From: Candidatus Bathyarchaeota archaeon RBG_13_52_12
GTDB lineage: Archaea; Thermoproteota; Bathyarchaeia; TCS64
DNA length: 18,317 nt
Reading direction: 5' to 3'
Assembly: GCA_001774245.1 (NCBI GenBank)
Contig: MEZF01000012.1
Coordinates: 1-18,317 of the forward strand
Part shown: piece after piece, positions 1 through 7,030 of the stretch
Layout: every line of letters begins with the position of its first letter
Position numbering within the stretch: position 1 is the first letter of the stretch
Made by a program: the position numbers and the translations under genes
The notes under the pieces: generated by a model
The model's input: only the letters and a program-made list of their open reading frames with translations
Databases searched by the model: none
What the model was told of the DNA's origin: nothing

Positions 1-77
1 GAGTGAGTCGAGCACGCGCTTAACGTTCAACCTATCCTAGAACTGTACGTTAGATTATTTAATTTCTAAACAGCCTT

Positions 78-84
78 GCGCGCG
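78..84. repeat. Alternating CG tract (GCGCGCG)
   Basis: Seven-base alternating CG run in the gap downstream of the ArsR-like gene. It is one member of the set of CG tracts found at gene boundaries in this window. Confidence 0.6.
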
Positions 85-129
85 TTGTAGTTTGTACCCA
101 TCCTTTGGGAACCATCAAAGTGCGTGTGC

Positions 130-149
130 GGATAGGGTTTGTGCTATCC
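130..149 (-). terminator. Possible hairpin terminator after the ArsR-like gene
   Basis: GGATAG at 130-135 pairs with CTATCC at 144-149 around an 8-base loop. It begins 12 bases past the stop codon of the minus-strand gene that ends at 162. No clear T-run follows on the minus strand, so it may only be a 3' stem-loop. The rest of 1-129 shows no gene. Confidence 0.3.
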
Positions 150-161
150 CAGTTTCTCTGC

Positions 162-719
162 TTAACGAGTAACGCCTAGTCTTCTCTCCAAACGCCTAAC
201 GAACTCTGGTGCCGTTGCGAGAGCCCTGATTAGCCAAATGAGGGCAAAAATCCCCATGGTGATGAGGACAAAGAGGATGGGCCAGACGACCCAGGGGCCT
301 CCTTCAGTATAGATAATGTATCCCATGTACCCCCAGATGAGGAGGATGAATATGTCGAAGGCGATGCCTCCGAGGATTAGTCTCGTGACAGTGGGGTGAA
401 CGCCCCTAGACTGGTTGAGCCTCGCCGCGTTCAGGTAGTCGCCGTAGCCTCCATCACTGGCTGAGGTAGATAGCACAGAGTAGGCCTTCTCCCCCAGGGG
501 AGTGAGTGCATAACACCTATCGCTGTCTCTCTGCACTAGGCCTTCAAGCTGTTTAAGATGGTAGTTGAGGTTCCCCGTAGTTAGTCCTAACTCTCCGAGG
601 ACCTCTGTGTAGGTTGCACCTTTTTCTGTTGAATGGATTATTCTTAGGATCTCTCTTCTTTCGCGGGAGGCTAGGGCTTGGAAGACGACGTTTTCGACCT
701 CTTCCCTTGTAGAATCCAC
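162..719 (-). CDS. Membrane-anchored winged-helix (ArsR-like) transcriptional regulator
   Basis: A 185-residue protein starting at GTG. Residues about 10-85 form a winged helix-turn-helix: a hydrophobic first helix with ALASRERREILRII, a recognition region with GLTTGNLNYHLKQLEG, and a wing ending in YALTPLGEKAY. This layout is typical of archaeal ArsR-like or DUF-type regulators. After a short linker, two hydrophobic stretches (about 113-135 and 142-166) should cross the membrane and leave a basic C-terminal tail, so the DNA-binding domain would be held at the inner face. No metal-binding cysteines are visible, which argues against a classic ArsR metal sensor. A TATA-like box 25 bases upstream suggests a leaderless mRNA. 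Paired repeats upstream of that box may be its own operator. Signal and targets are unknown. Confidence 0.85.
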   Translation of the reverse strand: MDSTREEVENVVFQALASRERREILRIIHSTEKGATYTEVLGELGLTTGNLNYHLKQLEGLVQRDSDRCYALTPLGEKAYSVLSTSASDGGYGDYLNAARLNQSRGVHPTVTRLILGGIAFDIFILLIWGYMGYIIYTEGGPWVVWPILFVLITMGIFALIWLIRALATAPEFVRRLERRLGVTR

Positions 720-740
720 GTTTGTTACCGTGTCATAGTC

Positions 741-748
741 CTTATAGG
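741..748 (-). promoter_or_regulatory. TATA-like box of the ArsR-like gene
   Basis: On the minus strand this reads as CTATAAGG, centred about 25 bases upstream of the GTG at 719. That spacing puts the transcription start at or next to the start codon, as in leaderless archaeal mRNAs. Confidence 0.6.
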
Positions 749-754
749 GTCTTG

Positions 755-784
755 AAAACCCTTTTTGACTGGGGTTTTTTGACT
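755..784. promoter_or_regulatory. Candidate operator with direct and inverted repeats
   Basis: TTTTTGACT occurs twice, at 762-770 and 776-784. A separate inverted repeat AAAACCC (755-761) / GGGTTTT (772-778) is interleaved with it. The cluster lies just upstream of the TATA-like box at 741-748, where an autoregulating winged-helix protein could bind. This is inferred from position and symmetry only. Confidence 0.35.
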
Positions 785-796
785 ATTTTTCTTTCA

Positions 797-804
797 CGCG
801 CGCG
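797..804. repeat. Alternating CG tract (CGCGCGCG)
   Basis: Eight-base run in the 183-base gap between the 5' end of the ArsR-like gene and the 3' end of the aldo/keto reductase. Confidence 0.65.
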
Positions 805-894
805 AGAGAGAAATCGAGAAGCTGATCCAATATACCTTGACTAAAATGGGTAGCTTCGAAATAGACGGCTGGAAAATCAGGTCGCCGATCGAAA

Positions 895-902
895 CGCGCG
901 CG
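895..902. repeat. Alternating CG tract abutting a stop codon
   Basis: Eight-base CGCGCGCG run that directly touches the TAA stop (minus strand) of the aldo/keto reductase. It is the second such tract in the same gap. Confidence 0.65.
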
Positions 903-1904
903 TTAGGGTGCATTGGCCCATATTCTTCTCAGACGATCCAAATCGGATTCAGTTAAGGGTCCAGCCCCAGAACACGCGGCTGCTTCATCTATCTGAATAA
1001 GGCTGGAGAAGCCAACTAGGGCCACTGACACCGCCGGGTGCATCAGCACAAATCTCAGCGCAGCCTGGGGGAGACTCTTAACCTCTCCAGATACTAGAAA
1101 ACTGAGGCTACTAGCAGCGGCCTCGTCTCTCTGATAATCAGAGTCGGGGACCAAGGGTCCACCAACAGTCGGTGAAGCATACCCGGCGCGGGCTTCGACG
1201 CCCCCGAGGGCCCCGGCAGCCATCACGCGGATCGCCGCTACCCCCATGCCACGTTCCGCTGCCTTGTTGGTGAGTGATTTGAAGTCGTACCCCTTGAATC
1301 CGTTGGGTACGCTCCACCCTGCGCTTGGATTTAGTAGGTTGAAGTACGCCTGCACGACATCGAATCGACCGCTTTCAATGATTCCGTGCAGTGCCGCAGC
1401 CTCACCGATGCCGGTGAAGCCTGTGAAGCGCGTTTGGCCCTGAGAGCGGATGGCGTCGAATGCGTCTGCAACGCCGTTTTTCCCAACGACGTCGTCGACG
1501 CTTAACGCGTCCACCCACGGCGCATTGCCCCGCGTCATAGCCACTCTGGAGTGAAGCTGGAGCACATCCACGCTGCCTAGTCGTAGCCGCTTCAGGCTAT
1601 TCTTGACTGACTGCTGCACCGCTCCCCTTACATCTCTCATATCCTCCAGGGTGAGGCCGACTTTAGTCGCAAGCACAACTTCGGGGTTGAGTTCAGCCAA
1701 CACATTTCCGAGGTGAGTCTCTGATTTCCCATCGCCGTAACTTGGGGCGGTGTCGAAGTAGTTGATGCCCATCTCCACCGCTTTCTTGACCGCGTTTAAT
1801 TGATCTTCGTGGGTCCCCCTGATGATTAGGCCACCTATGTTGCCGCAGCCGAACCCGATCTCTGAGACCTTGAGCCCGGTTTTCTCCAGTCTACGGTATT
1901 TCAC
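903..1904 (-). CDS. Aldo/keto reductase family oxidoreductase
   Basis: NAD(P)H-dependent reductase of the AKR (alpha/beta)8-barrel superfamily, probably cytosolic. Counting from an upstream ATG at 1919, the catalytic tetrad is visible as Asp56 (FDTAPSYG), Tyr61, Lys86 (ATKVG) and His123 (VLQLHSR). The length of about 333 residues fits the family. The preferred start is GTG at 1904, because the product then begins MKYRRLEKTGLKVSEIGFG, the usual N-terminus of this family. A TATA-like box centred near 1930 would also put the transcript start at that codon. The ATG at 1919 would add five residues. The large substrate loops between His123 and residue 180 resemble D-threo-aldose/galactose dehydrogenase-like AKRs, but the substrate cannot be read from sequence. 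It is a single-gene unit. Confidence 0.9.
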   Translation of the reverse strand: MKYRRLEKTGLKVSEIGFGCGNIGGLIIRGTHEDQLNAVKKAVEMGINYFDTAPSYGDGKSETHLGNVLAELNPEVVLATKVGLTLEDMRDVRGAVQQSVKNSLKRLRLGSVDVLQLHSRVAMTRGNAPWVDALSVDDVVGKNGVADAFDAIRSQGQTRFTGFTGIGEAAALHGIIESGRFDVVQAYFNLLNPSAGWSVPNGFKGYDFKSLTNKAAERGMGVAAIRVMAAGALGGVEARAGYASPTVGGPLVPDSDYQRDEAAASSLSFLVSGEVKSLPQAALRFVLMHPAVSVALVGFSSLIQIDEAAACSGAGPLTESDLDRLRRIWANAP

Positions 1905-1925
1905 TTCACCATCACCCATTCAATA

Positions 1926-1934
1926 ATCTATAGA
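1926..1934 (-). promoter_or_regulatory. TATA-like box of the aldo/keto reductase
   Basis: The minus strand reads TCTATAGAT, centred about 26 bases upstream of the GTG at 1904. This supports that codon as a leaderless start over the ATG at 1919. Confidence 0.4.
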
Positions 1935-1970
1935 CTCGCAGTGAAAAGAATTTCCAAGGACCGCCCGAAT

Positions 1971-1977
1971 CGCGCGC
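1971..1977. repeat. Alternating CG tract (CGCGCGC)
   Basis: Seven-base run in the short divergent gap between the aldo/keto reductase and the gene starting at 1990. Confidence 0.6.
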
Positions 1978-1989
1978 ACGACGGAACTC

Positions 1990-2418
1990 GTGGAAAACAT
2001 TAAACAAGAAAAACCTCTGTGTTACAACGGTGGAAGCGCCTTGCCCATCACCGACGCCGCCGCGGTCCTAGAGGAGCTGCGAAGCAGGTACACCGGCATC
2101 GAGATCAGGGACTACGCCTTCAGGAGGCTCTACTCCACCGAGCACAATGTATTCTTCGACTGCGACGGTGACTCCGAGAAGTGCCTAACCGACGCCCTCA
2201 GCCGCGTCGGCTACCCCCGCTTCGTGGCCTACGCCGTCGTCGAGGACGCCTCAGGCCACCGCGCCGTCATGGACGTGAGCTATGCGAACCTGGGTGGGGA
2301 GACCCTGGAGAGGTTCGTTAGGCGTTACCCGGGGCAGCTGAGGCCCTCTAGCGAGATGGCGCTCCAGCTCAGCGGCCGCAAGTACGTTGAGTACGTTGGG
2401 GCGAGCTACGAGGACTGA
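1990..2418 (+). CDS. Hypothetical protein, 142 residues
   Basis: I do not recognise this family. It is a soluble acidic protein with a GTG start and TGA stop. The body from about residue 18 alternates predicted helices (TDAAAVLEELRSRY) and strands (FVAYAVVEDASGHRAVMDVSY). A cysteine pair lies in FFDCDGDSEKC near residues 57-63. GC-rich third positions through most of the length support real coding. The first 15 or so codons are more AT-rich, and a TTG at 2041 is an alternative start. It is divergent from the aldo/keto reductase and convergent with the amidohydrolase, with only 25 bases between the two 3' ends. It may be a stand-alone gene; no function is proposed. Confidence 0.65.
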   Translation: MENIKQEKPLCYNGGSALPITDAAAVLEELRSRYTGIEIRDYAFRRLYSTEHNVFFDCDGDSEKCLTDALSRVGYPRFVAYAVVEDASGHRAVMDVSYANLGGETLERFVRRYPGQLRPSSEMALQLSGRKYVEYVGASYED

Positions 2419-2433
2419 CTCAGTAGACGGCGT

Positions 2434-2439
2434 CGCGCG
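2434..2439. repeat. CG tract at a convergent junction
   Basis: CGCGCG followed by TGCGC, filling most of the 25-base gap between two convergent genes. Confidence 0.55.
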
Positions 2440-2443
2440 TGCG

Positions 2444-3610
2444 CTATAGACGATACAGCCTCTCGGCGTTTCCCGTTAAGAAGTTCTCCCCAATGTTAAC
2501 TGCCTCCTCCTCTGCGAGCCCTTCGTGGTTCATCAACTCGTCGAGTGCAGCGGCCAGCGCCTTCTTGGTCAGGATGGCTGAGAACCAGTGGAGCTCCGGG
2601 ACGTTGAAGCCGTCAGATCCATACATTATCTTTGTCGTGGGGGCCATCTCGAGCAGCGTCAAGAGCCTGTTCCTTAGCCCGACGCTGACGATGGGGATGG
2701 TCTCGCTCAGGTCGATGTACACGTTGGGGTACGCGTTCGCCAGGAAGGCGGCCTCCTCGAGGTATGGGTACCCGCCGTGGGTTAGAACCAGCCTAGCCTC
2801 TCTGGCCCGAGGGTCTTGGAGGAGATCATAGAGGTGGGCCGGGTTGGCTATCCTCAGGTCCATGGAGGGGCTGTCCCCCATGCCCGTGTGTATCTGAACG
2901 GGGACATTGAGGCGATTCGCCTCCTCTACCCCAGCGATGAGGAACGAGTCATACACCGACTTGTTCCTCTCGTTCCTCTCAGACAGTATCGCTGCGGGTC
3001 TGTTTCCCTCCCTGACCATGGCGGTCATTTTTCCCCAGGAACTCTTGACAAATGATTCATCCCAGGGCTTGACGGCCAGACCGGTTCTATAGGCGATTAT
3101 CGTCTTAAGCGAGACGCACCCGTCTGAGACCGCCTCCCTTATCTGCGCTCGGAAATCCTCGATGGCTTGATCGTGTGGGACGAGGCCCTTAAGCAGCCCG
3201 TATAGCGCCGCCTCTAGCCTGAATATCTCCCGGACGTCCCTGCCCACCATCTCGGCGAAGTCGTTGAGGTCGATCCCGTAGCCGACTGTCTCCTTGAAGG
3301 GGTAGCCGGAGTCCACGAGCAGGGTCTCGATGCCCGCGTCGTCGAATAGGAGCTCAATGTAGTCGACGGGGTTTGACTTCATCCTCCTCTGCCTCTCCGC
3401 GATTATCTTCTCTTCATCTTTGACGCAGAGGATCCGTGAGAGCTCGCGGATGACCATGTGGTGTAGCATGGTTGAGGCTACGTCCTCGTGCCTCTGCGGC
3501 AGGTCGCTCAGGGTCAGGTAGGTTTCGAAGGGTCTCGTCTCTTTCTCGGGTAGGAATGCGTGGCAGTGGGAGTCCACGACGGGGGAGCTCGTGAAGTCTA
3601 GTTTAGCCAT
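2444..3610 (-). CDS. Amidohydrolase family metal-dependent hydrolase
   Basis: Amidohydrolase_2-type TIM-barrel hydrolase of about 388 residues. With the start at 3610, the metal ligands are His15 and His17 (VDSHCHAF), His241 (VQIHTGMGD), His278 (LTHGGYPY) and Asp333 (YGSDG). Lys169 in SLKTIIAYRTGL may act as a bridging or substrate residue. The HTGMGD and YGSDG signatures recall the amidohydrolase half of FluG/nodulin-type proteins, but no glutamine-synthetase domain is present. An open frame runs upstream to 3721, but those 37 residues are low in hydrophobics, cross two CG tracts, and lie in what looks like the divergent promoter region. ATG 3610, with a weak TATA-like TTCATATC about 26 bases upstream, is therefore preferred. 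It is divergent from a CoA-transferase gene, which hints at a shared catabolic role; the substrate is unknown. It ends in TAG. Confidence 0.85.
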   Translation of the reverse strand: MAKLDFTSSPVVDSHCHAFLPEKETRPFETYLTLSDLPQRHEDVASTMLHHMVIRELSRILCVKDEEKIIAERQRRMKSNPVDYIELLFDDAGIETLLVDSGYPFKETVGYGIDLNDFAEMVGRDVREIFRLEAALYGLLKGLVPHDQAIEDFRAQIREAVSDGCVSLKTIIAYRTGLAVKPWDESFVKSSWGKMTAMVREGNRPAAILSERNERNKSVYDSFLIAGVEEANRLNVPVQIHTGMGDSPSMDLRIANPAHLYDLLQDPRAREARLVLTHGGYPYLEEAAFLANAYPNVYIDLSETIPIVSVGLRNRLLTLLEMAPTTKIMYGSDGFNVPELHWFSAILTKKALAAALDELMNHEGLAEEEAVNIGENFLTGNAERLYRL

Positions 3611-3631
3611 TAGATGTGGAGAGGGGACTGG

Positions 3632-3640
3632 AGATATGAA
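3632..3640 (-). promoter_or_regulatory. Weak TATA-like box of the amidohydrolase
   Basis: The minus strand reads TTCATATCT, about 26 bases upstream of ATG 3610. A CG tract lies immediately upstream at 3651-3656. Confidence 0.3.
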
Positions 3641-3650
3641 ATTACCCTGT

Positions 3651-3656
3651 GCGCGC
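3651..3656. repeat. CG tract in divergent promoter region
   Basis: GCGCGC between the amidohydrolase and CoA-transferase starts. Its presence argues that this stretch is non-coding. Confidence 0.55.
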
Positions 3657-3681
3657 ATATCTCGCGTTAGCTCATTGAGTT

Positions 3682-3687
3682 CGCGCG
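3682..3687. repeat. Second CG tract in the same divergent region
   Basis: CGCGCG followed by TGCG, 31 bases from the tract at 3651. Confidence 0.55.
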
Positions 3688-3740
3688 TGCGTTTGATGCT
3701 CGAGGTCAATCGCGTAAGCAAGTCTTAGTTGATCCGAGAT

Positions 3741-3749
3741 ATTATTTAT
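3741..3749 (+). promoter_or_regulatory. TATA-like box of the CoA-transferase gene
   Basis: ATTATTTAT, centred about 28 bases upstream of the TTG at 3774, so the transcript would start within a few bases of that codon. Confidence 0.6.
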
Positions 3750-3773
3750 CTGAAAATCACTCTCCATACTGAT

Positions 3774-4910
3774 TTGAAGGTCTCTAAACCCCTCGATGGA
3801 GTGAGGGTCCTGGATCTCACCCACGCTCACGCCGGGCCCATCTGCACCCTCTACATGGCTGGGCTCGGCGCCGAGGTCATCAAGGTAGAGCCTCCGTGGG
3901 GTGAGATGGTCCGGTTCTTCCCGCCCCTGATCAAGGGCGCCAGCCCGTACTTCGCATTCCTCGACAGGTGCAAGAAGGGGGTTACGCTCGACGTTAAGAA
4001 TCCCCGTGGAAAAGCGATGTTTGAGGAGCTCGTCAGGAAGTCGGACGTCGTCGTGGAGAACTTCTCGCCGGGCACCATGGACGACCTCGGCTTCGGCTGG
4101 GAGAGGCTGGAGGAGCTGAACCCCAAGATAATATACGCCTCCATCTCCGGCTTCGGCCACACCGGTCCCTGGAGGGACCGCAGGAGCTTCGACCCAATAG
4201 CCCAGGCGTCCAGCGGATACATGTGGTTGATGAAGAGGACCGTGGACCCGGGTGGCCCGCCGTACGTCGGCCCCGAGGCCATCGCTGACACCATCCCCGG
4301 CTTCACCGCCCTCATAGGTGTCCTCTCCGCCCTCTACCAGAGGCAGAGCACCCGGCACGGGGCGAGGATCGACATCGCCCAGCTCGACTCCATGCTCGCG
4401 GTGCAGCAGAGCTTCAGCTTCTGGAACCTCGCCGGCATCAGCTTCGAGGAGGCGATAATGAACGCGGGCCCAGCTGTTCACGGCCTCTACAGGGCCTGCG
4501 ACGACTACGTCATGTTCAGTGTCCCCGCCGGCAGGATAACTGACTGGTTCAGGGAGCTCATCGGCGTCGAGGAGCTGACGAGGGAGAACATCGCCGCATG
4601 GGTCTCCGCGAGGAGTGTGGCCGAGGTCGTCGAGATCCTGGCTAAGAAGGGCATCCCCGTCGCCAAGATCAACGACCTTGACGAGGCGCAAGCCAATGAG
4701 CAGGCCGCCGCGAGGGGCATGTTCGTGAGGGTCAAGGACCCAATCAGGGGTGAGCACACCGAGCCCGGCTTCCCGATAAAGTTCTCGGGGACCGGCGACC
4801 TCTCGACGCCTTCACCGGCCCTCGGCGAACACAATGTTGAGGTCTACTCGAGGCTGCTCGGGTTGACCGCTGAGGAGATCGAGGGGCTCAGGAGAGACGG
4901 CGTGATCTAG
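3774..4910 (+). CDS. CaiB/BaiF family (class III) CoA-transferase
   Basis: About 378 residues, the usual length for a family III CoA-transferase, which moves CoA between carboxylic acids through an aspartyl-CoA adduct. The N-terminus KPLDGVRVLDLTHAHAGP is the family hallmark. It is followed by LYMAGLGAEVIKVEPP, then FDPIAQASSGYM, then the loop EAIADTIPG whose Asp (about residue 172) aligns with the catalytic Asp of formyl-CoA transferase. The start was set at TTG 3774 because the family N-terminus begins there and a TATA-like box sits 28 bases upstream. An upstream TTG at 3729 would add 15 residues that run through the promoter. The substrate is not evident; candidates in this broad family include carnitine-type, aryl-succinate and hydroxy-acid CoA transfer. 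It is divergent from the amidohydrolase and ends in TAG. Confidence 0.92.
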   Translation: MKVSKPLDGVRVLDLTHAHAGPICTLYMAGLGAEVIKVEPPWGEMVRFFPPLIKGASPYFAFLDRCKKGVTLDVKNPRGKAMFEELVRKSDVVVENFSPGTMDDLGFGWERLEELNPKIIYASISGFGHTGPWRDRRSFDPIAQASSGYMWLMKRTVDPGGPPYVGPEAIADTIPGFTALIGVLSALYQRQSTRHGARIDIAQLDSMLAVQQSFSFWNLAGISFEEAIMNAGPAVHGLYRACDDYVMFSVPAGRITDWFRELIGVEELTRENIAAWVSARSVAEVVEILAKKGIPVAKINDLDEAQANEQAAARGMFVRVKDPIRGEHTEPGFPIKFSGTGDLSTPSPALGEHNVEVYSRLLGLTAEEIEGLRRDGVI

Positions 4911-4943
4911 AGAGCGCTGTGCACGCGCAGACATCACTGAGTA

Positions 4944-5207
4944 TCATTGTTTAAACTCTCCCCCGATGGATGCGATGAGGTACTTGCCGTCGAACGGCTT
5001 CGGGCCGATCGTCATCACGTTGCTCGATGCATTCCTGAAGCGCTCTATCTCCTCGGTTAAAAATTCTAGCCGGCCGTCGTAGTGAGCGTAGAAAATGAGG
5101 TTATCCTCGCATGTCACGGCGATGAAGATGTCGTCTACCTTATGGTTTGGGATGAGGTTCTGGATGGCTGACTTGAACTGCGTCCAATTTTCAGGGTTAA
5201 TATCCAT
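4944..5207 (-). CDS. Hypothetical small protein, 87 residues
   Basis: Not recognised. It is a small soluble protein with a helix-rich start (ENWTQFKSAIQNLI) and a strand-turn-strand core (DDIFIAVTCEDNLIFYAHYDG). It ends in another helix and a C-terminal strand (KYLIASIGGEF). The alternation is loosely reminiscent of compact roadblock/longin-like folds, but no motif proves this. The ATG start is supported by a TATA-like TTTTTAA 25-27 bases upstream, consistent with a leaderless mRNA. It is convergent with the CoA-transferase (33-base gap) and lies 51 bases beyond the 3' end of the methyltransferase gene. It has its own promoter, so it is not simply the tail of that operon. Confidence 0.7.
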   Translation of the reverse strand: MDINPENWTQFKSAIQNLIPNHKVDDIFIAVTCEDNLIFYAHYDGRLEFLTEEIERFRNASSNVMTIGPKPFDGKYLIASIGGEFKQ

Positions 5208-5229
5208 TGGCTACATGTCGGCGATCAAG

Positions 5230-5237
5230 ATTAAAAA
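5230..5237 (-). promoter_or_regulatory. TATA-like box of the 87-residue gene
   Basis: The minus strand reads TTTTTAAT, about 26 bases upstream of ATG 5207. It directly adjoins the CG palindrome at 5239-5250, which sits where a TFB recognition element would be. Confidence 0.5.
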
Positions 5238-5238
5238 A

Positions 5239-5250
5239 GTCGCGCGCGAC
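5239..5250. repeat. Perfect palindrome with CG tract
   Basis: GTCGCGCGCGAC is a perfect 12-base palindrome containing the 8-base alternating tract at 5241-5248. It lies between the 5' end of the 87-residue gene and the 3' end of the methyltransferase gene. Confidence 0.65.
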
Positions 5251-5258
5251 GTATGTCA

Positions 5259-6362
5259 TTACATCTTTATTGGGTAGACGCCGTATGTTTTGCCGGCTTC
5301 TACCATGGCGAGGCAGTTCTCAAGCCTGGCGCCGGCCGCCCATGAGTTACTTGATGAGAGTATGTGACCCCCACCGGGGGACGCGTCCCTGATGCACCTC
5401 TTGACCTCCTCAACGATGTCGGCTCTCCCCTTCAATGCCAGGTTGTCCACCGAGATGTTGCCCATTAGGACGAGTCTGTCGCCGTACGTCTTCTTGACCG
5501 ATCCTATGTCGACTCCTGCTGATGGGTCGAGCGAGTGGCATCCGTCGACGATGTCTGCGAGGTCGGGGAGGAGTGAGTTGATGTTTCCGTCGGTGTGTTT
5601 GATGTACTTGACGCCACTTTTGTGGGCAGCATCCACCTGTCTCCTGAGGTTTGGGAAGATGGTGTCCCTGAAGAAGGAGAGCGGCACCATTGGGCCTTTA
5701 GCGTCGCAGTAGTCTCCGCTGCTGATGATCAGGTCTACGCCGACTTCGGCGACTCGCTTTATTATTCCGATGTTGAAGTCTGCGATGTCCTCGATGACCC
5801 TCTTGATGAAGCTTGGTTCGCGGTACATCCAGAGGACGAACTTCATGGGCGTGAACATCTCCCAGGCGTGGGCGAAGGGATCCCTCAAGGAGCTGGCAAG
5901 CGCCATCTCCCCCTCAAGATTTCTCTTAGCATATTCGAGGGCGTAGACCCAGCCGCCTTCGAGGGGGTCTGGGAACTCGAATTCATCATAGTCGTCGGGG
6001 TCGGTGAAGACTGTGGAGTAGGGGATCCACGCTCTCGTCATCTTGTCGAGTTTCATGATCCTTCCCCACAGGTCAACCATGTCTCCTTCGGGGGTCATCT
6101 GTGGCTTCCAGCCGTCCGGGGTTGAGAGGTCAATGGGGAAAAGGTCGAAGTCGATCTTTCTCCAGCACTTCAGCCTGAGGTCGACCCTCATACTCTCATG
6201 GCTTCTATCCGTGATGATGGGGCTCTGGCGCGAGACGGCGTATGGGAAGCTGTCGCCCGTGATCTTCTCCATGAGTGGGGTGTCGATGCCGTTCTCCATT
6301 ATGGGGACGCGGTCCGGCTCCTCAAAATTCAGGGCCTTAATTACCCTCTCCCTGTGGTTCAA
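5259..6362 (-). CDS. Uroporphyrinogen decarboxylase-like (MtaA/MtbA-type) corrinoid methyltransferase
   Basis: A 367-residue UroD-fold protein. The N-terminus NHRERVIKALNFEEPDRVPI is the signature of UroD-like cobamide-dependent methyltransferases. The C-terminal barrel carries KYIKHTDGNINSLLPDLADI and then SAGVDIGSVKKTYGDRLVLMGNI. In MtaA/MtbA enzymes the corresponding site is His-x-Cys with a distant Cys, binding zinc for coenzyme M activation. Here it is His256-Thr-Asp258, so a classic zinc site is not evident, and it may use another substrate or acceptor. The TTG start overlaps the TGA stop of the upstream corrinoid-protein gene as TTGA, with GGAGG three bases before it, so the two are translationally coupled. 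The pair probably passes a methyl group to or from the corrinoid. True haem-pathway UroD is unlikely in this context. Confidence 0.88.
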   Translation of the reverse strand: MNHRERVIKALNFEEPDRVPIMENGIDTPLMEKITGDSFPYAVSRQSPIITDRSHESMRVDLRLKCWRKIDFDLFPIDLSTPDGWKPQMTPEGDMVDLWGRIMKLDKMTRAWIPYSTVFTDPDDYDEFEFPDPLEGGWVYALEYAKRNLEGEMALASSLRDPFAHAWEMFTPMKFVLWMYREPSFIKRVIEDIADFNIGIIKRVAEVGVDLIISSGDYCDAKGPMVPLSFFRDTIFPNLRRQVDAAHKSGVKYIKHTDGNINSLLPDLADIVDGCHSLDPSAGVDIGSVKKTYGDRLVLMGNISVDNLALKGRADIVEEVKRCIRDASPGGGHILSSSNSWAAGARLENCLAMVEAGKTYGVYPIKM

Positions 6363-7006
6363 GTGCCTCCCCCCCGACGCGCCATCTCCCTGACTGCCCT
6401 AATCGCCGCTACCGAGTCATCGGCATAGCCATCCGCTCCCATCTCCTTGGCAATCATCCTCGTAATTGGCCTCCCACCGACAATCACTTTGACTTTGTCC
6501 CTCAAGCCACTCTTCTCAAGGGCCTTTATCACGTTCCTCATCTCCTCTAGGGTCGAGGTAAGTAGGGCTGACAAGCCTAGAATCACGGGCTTCTCTTTAC
6601 GTATCGCTTCAACGAACTCCTCAGGGGGGACGTCCACACCCAGGTCTATTACTTCCCACCCATCGGCCTGGAGCATCATCACGACGATGTTCTTGCCGAC
6701 GTCGTGGATGTCACCCCTCACCGTGCCCATGACAGTTTTTCCCCTGCTCCGCTTACCGGCTCCAGATAGGTGGGGCTTGAGGTTACTGGCCGCCTCGCTG
6801 GCGAGGTAGCCGATCATCATCAACTCGGAGAGGAACAGTTCACCCCTCTCGTACTTGTCTCCGACCTCTCTAAGCGTCTGACTCAATTCATCCACGATCA
6901 GCTGCGGATTCTTGTGGGACCTTAGCTCGTTGTCGATCAAGTCTTTGATTTCGCTGATGTCGGCTAACCCAAGTATCAGTTCGCGCAGGCTTTTAGGCAA
7001 AGACAT
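6359..7006 (-). CDS. Corrinoid (B12-binding) methyl-carrier protein, MtbC/MtmC-like
   Basis: A 215-residue protein with the two-domain layout of methyltransferase corrinoid proteins. A helical cap domain (about 1-85, including ERGELFLSELMMIGYLASEA) is followed by a Rossmann-like cobalamin domain. The B12 signature is DIHDVGKN (Asp99, His101, Gly104), with His101 as the expected lower cobalt ligand. It is followed by SALLTSTLEEM and VIVGGRPI; the more usual form of the last motif is GGAPV or GGAPI. It carries the methyl group between a substrate-specific methyltransferase and an acceptor enzyme, here most likely the overlapping UroD-like protein. A TATA-like TTTATAAT about 30 bases upstream of the ATG indicates a leaderless first gene. 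No substrate-specific methyltransferase or corrinoid reactivase gene lies in this window. Confidence 0.92.
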   Translation of the reverse strand: MSLPKSLRELILGLADISEIKDLIDNELRSHKNPQLIVDELSQTLREVGDKYERGELFLSELMMIGYLASEAASNLKPHLSGAGKRSRGKTVMGTVRGDIHDVGKNIVVMMLQADGWEVIDLGVDVPPEEFVEAIRKEKPVILGLSALLTSTLEEMRNVIKALEKSGLRDKVKVIVGGRPITRMIAKEMGADGYADDSVAAIRAVREMARRGGGT

Positions 7007-7030
7007 CCTTCCGGTTTTACATGTCGAGAT

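Noticed and set aside
762..784. Start of a CRISPR or other repeat array
   Set aside because: Only two 9-base copies with no spacer series; better read as an operator.
3611..3721. N-terminal extension of the amidohydrolase
   Set aside because: It crosses two CG tracts and the divergent promoter region, shows no family similarity, and ATG 3610 begins just before the HxH motif as expected.
3672..4757. Long open frame on the minus strand opposite the CoA-transferase gene
   Set aside because: It is composed of Asp/Glu/Gly/Val-rich antisense sequence typical of GC-rich coding shadows. It overlaps a clear family protein on the other strand and has no recognisable domain.
5595..6125. Open frame on the plus strand opposite the methyltransferase gene
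   Set aside because: Antisense shadow of the well-supported UroD-like gene, with no promoter or ribosome site.
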